A DNA stretch of 64,000 nucleotides from Lampropedia cohaerens (GTDB taxonomy: Bacteria > Pseudomonadota > Gammaproteobacteria > Burkholderiales > Burkholderiaceae_C), in assembly GCF_001005215.1 (NCBI RefSeq), contig NZ_LBNQ01000041.1, forward strand, positions 124,001-188,000, written 5' to 3'. The position numbers and the translations under genes were made by a program. The notes under the pieces are model-generated. The model was not told the origin of the DNA. It did not search any database and saw only the letters and a program-made list of their open reading frames with translations. Positions 63,467 to 64,000 of the stretch are shown here, piece after piece. Position 1 is the stretch's first letter. Every line of letters starts with the position of its first letter.

Positions 63467-64000
63467 TCATCGGGTGGCCGTGCGGCCTTCTTGCCATTGC
63501 GCGCCGCGCACTTCGATCTGGATGCTGTCGAGTACGGCATCGTCCCGGGGGCTGCGCAGCTCGAAGCGGTGTCGGCCGGGCGTGGGCGCCCAGTACCATT
63601 GGCGGGGATTGTGCAGTCCGTGCACGGGCTGGCCGTTGACGTGCCAGGTGATTCCGGCATCGCTGGTGCGCACTCGCACCAACTGATTGGCAGGTGGAAT
63701 ATCCGGATCCAGTGCGATGATGGTGGAATCGCTCGGCTCGAGGATGCGCGCGGTCATGGCGCCGTCAGCAGGCGCATCCATGGCAGAGGGCGCCAGCGCG
63801 AATGCATCCTGGGCGGTGCCAGGCAGAAACCATTCGTAGCGTGCGCTTTCCACCAGCGCTGACGTGGTGCCATCGGGTTGGAGGGGAGCATAGGTCACGA
63901 CACGGCGTTCCAGCTCTTGCGGTGGTGTCGGTGCCTGGCTGGGCCGAAGGCGGTTGACGTAGGCGGCCACACTGGCCCATACGGGCGCAGCACCCGAGAT
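63467..64000 (-). CDS. pbpC: Penicillin-binding protein 1C, C-terminal part (partial)
   Basis: The frame runs in from the right edge and covers the last 177 residues. It begins with the end of a transpeptidase domain (ISGAAPVWASVAAYV) and continues into a BiPBP_C immunoglobulin-like domain with ILEPSDSTIIALDPDIPPANQ. That C-terminal domain is typical of PbpC, a bifunctional peptidoglycan synthase often paired with an alpha-2-macroglobulin. Catalytic domains lie outside the window. Confidence 0.82.
   Translation of the reverse strand: MSGAAPVWASVAAYVNRLRPSQAPTPPQELERRVVTYAPLQPDGTTSALVESARYEWFLPGTAQDAFALAPSAMDAPADGAMTARILEPSDSTIIALDPDIPPANQLVRVRTSDAGITWHVNGQPVHGLHNPRQWYWAPTPGRHRFELRSPRDDAVLDSIQIEVRGAQWQEGRTATR

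Noticed and set aside
1-64000. Search for defence systems, retrons, prophage, toxin-antitoxin pairs or biosynthetic clusters
   Set aside because: Every long supported gene fits housekeeping, envelope or catabolic families; no reverse transcriptase, integrase, restriction, nuclease-effector or synthase module was seen.

Overview
The window is about 64 kb of GC-rich chromosome from a Gram-negative bacterium. It is almost certainly a betaproteobacterium of the Burkholderiales and most likely Comamonadaceae-like. The evidence is the unbroken chain rpsB-tsf-pyrH-frr-uppS-cdsA-dxr-rseP-bamA-skp-lpxD-fabZ-lpxA-lpxB-rnhB, the betaproteobacterial families DUF3579 and DUF2782, a kinase-fold homoserine kinase beside polA, and an lptA-lptB-rpoN block. 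Family assignments come from reading motifs in the translations; no database search was run.

Layout. 1-6.6 kb: recC (3' end cut by the window edge), a small secreted DUF305 protein and a Rep-type helicase. 6.6-17.4 kb: an accessory catabolic island with a GntR/FadR-type regulator, an enolase-superfamily acid-sugar dehydratase-like enzyme, a five-gene Dpp/Opp-type ABC importer and a porin, facing a two-gene operon of uronate dehydrogenase and an SMP-30 lactonase. Together these look like outer-membrane entry, import, and oxidation and lactone opening of a uronic acid or an oligosaccharide or conjugate of one. 17.5-27.5 kb: an orphan receiver protein, ctpA, gpmA, a membrane rhodanese, grxC, secB, gpsA, a LysE exporter, DUF3579, a 57-residue basic protein, proC, tRNA-Val(CAC) and an amidase. 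27.5-42.6 kb: the translation, isoprenoid, outer-membrane and lipid A superoperon. 42.6-47.5 kb: a DUF486 membrane protein and a HAD phosphatase, then a LysR regulator divergent from an MHS transporter and an M20 deacylase. 47.5-56.5 kb: polA, DUF2782, thrB, lptA, lptB, rpoN and an RNA methyltransferase. 56.5-64 kb: a SulP transporter, a TPR protein, murU, lplT, alr, a GlcG/HbpS protein and the 3' part of pbpC.

No CRISPR array, rRNA operon, intact insertion sequence, prophage or recognisable defence system is present. The non-housekeeping signals of interest are the uronate island with its unusual K-x-H enolase-superfamily member, a pair of short inverted-repeat elements (184 and 119 bp) sharing the same ends, tightly coupled tiny ORFs, a terminator-like hairpin in the thrB leader, and a TTG-started LysR gene fixed by a clear promoter.
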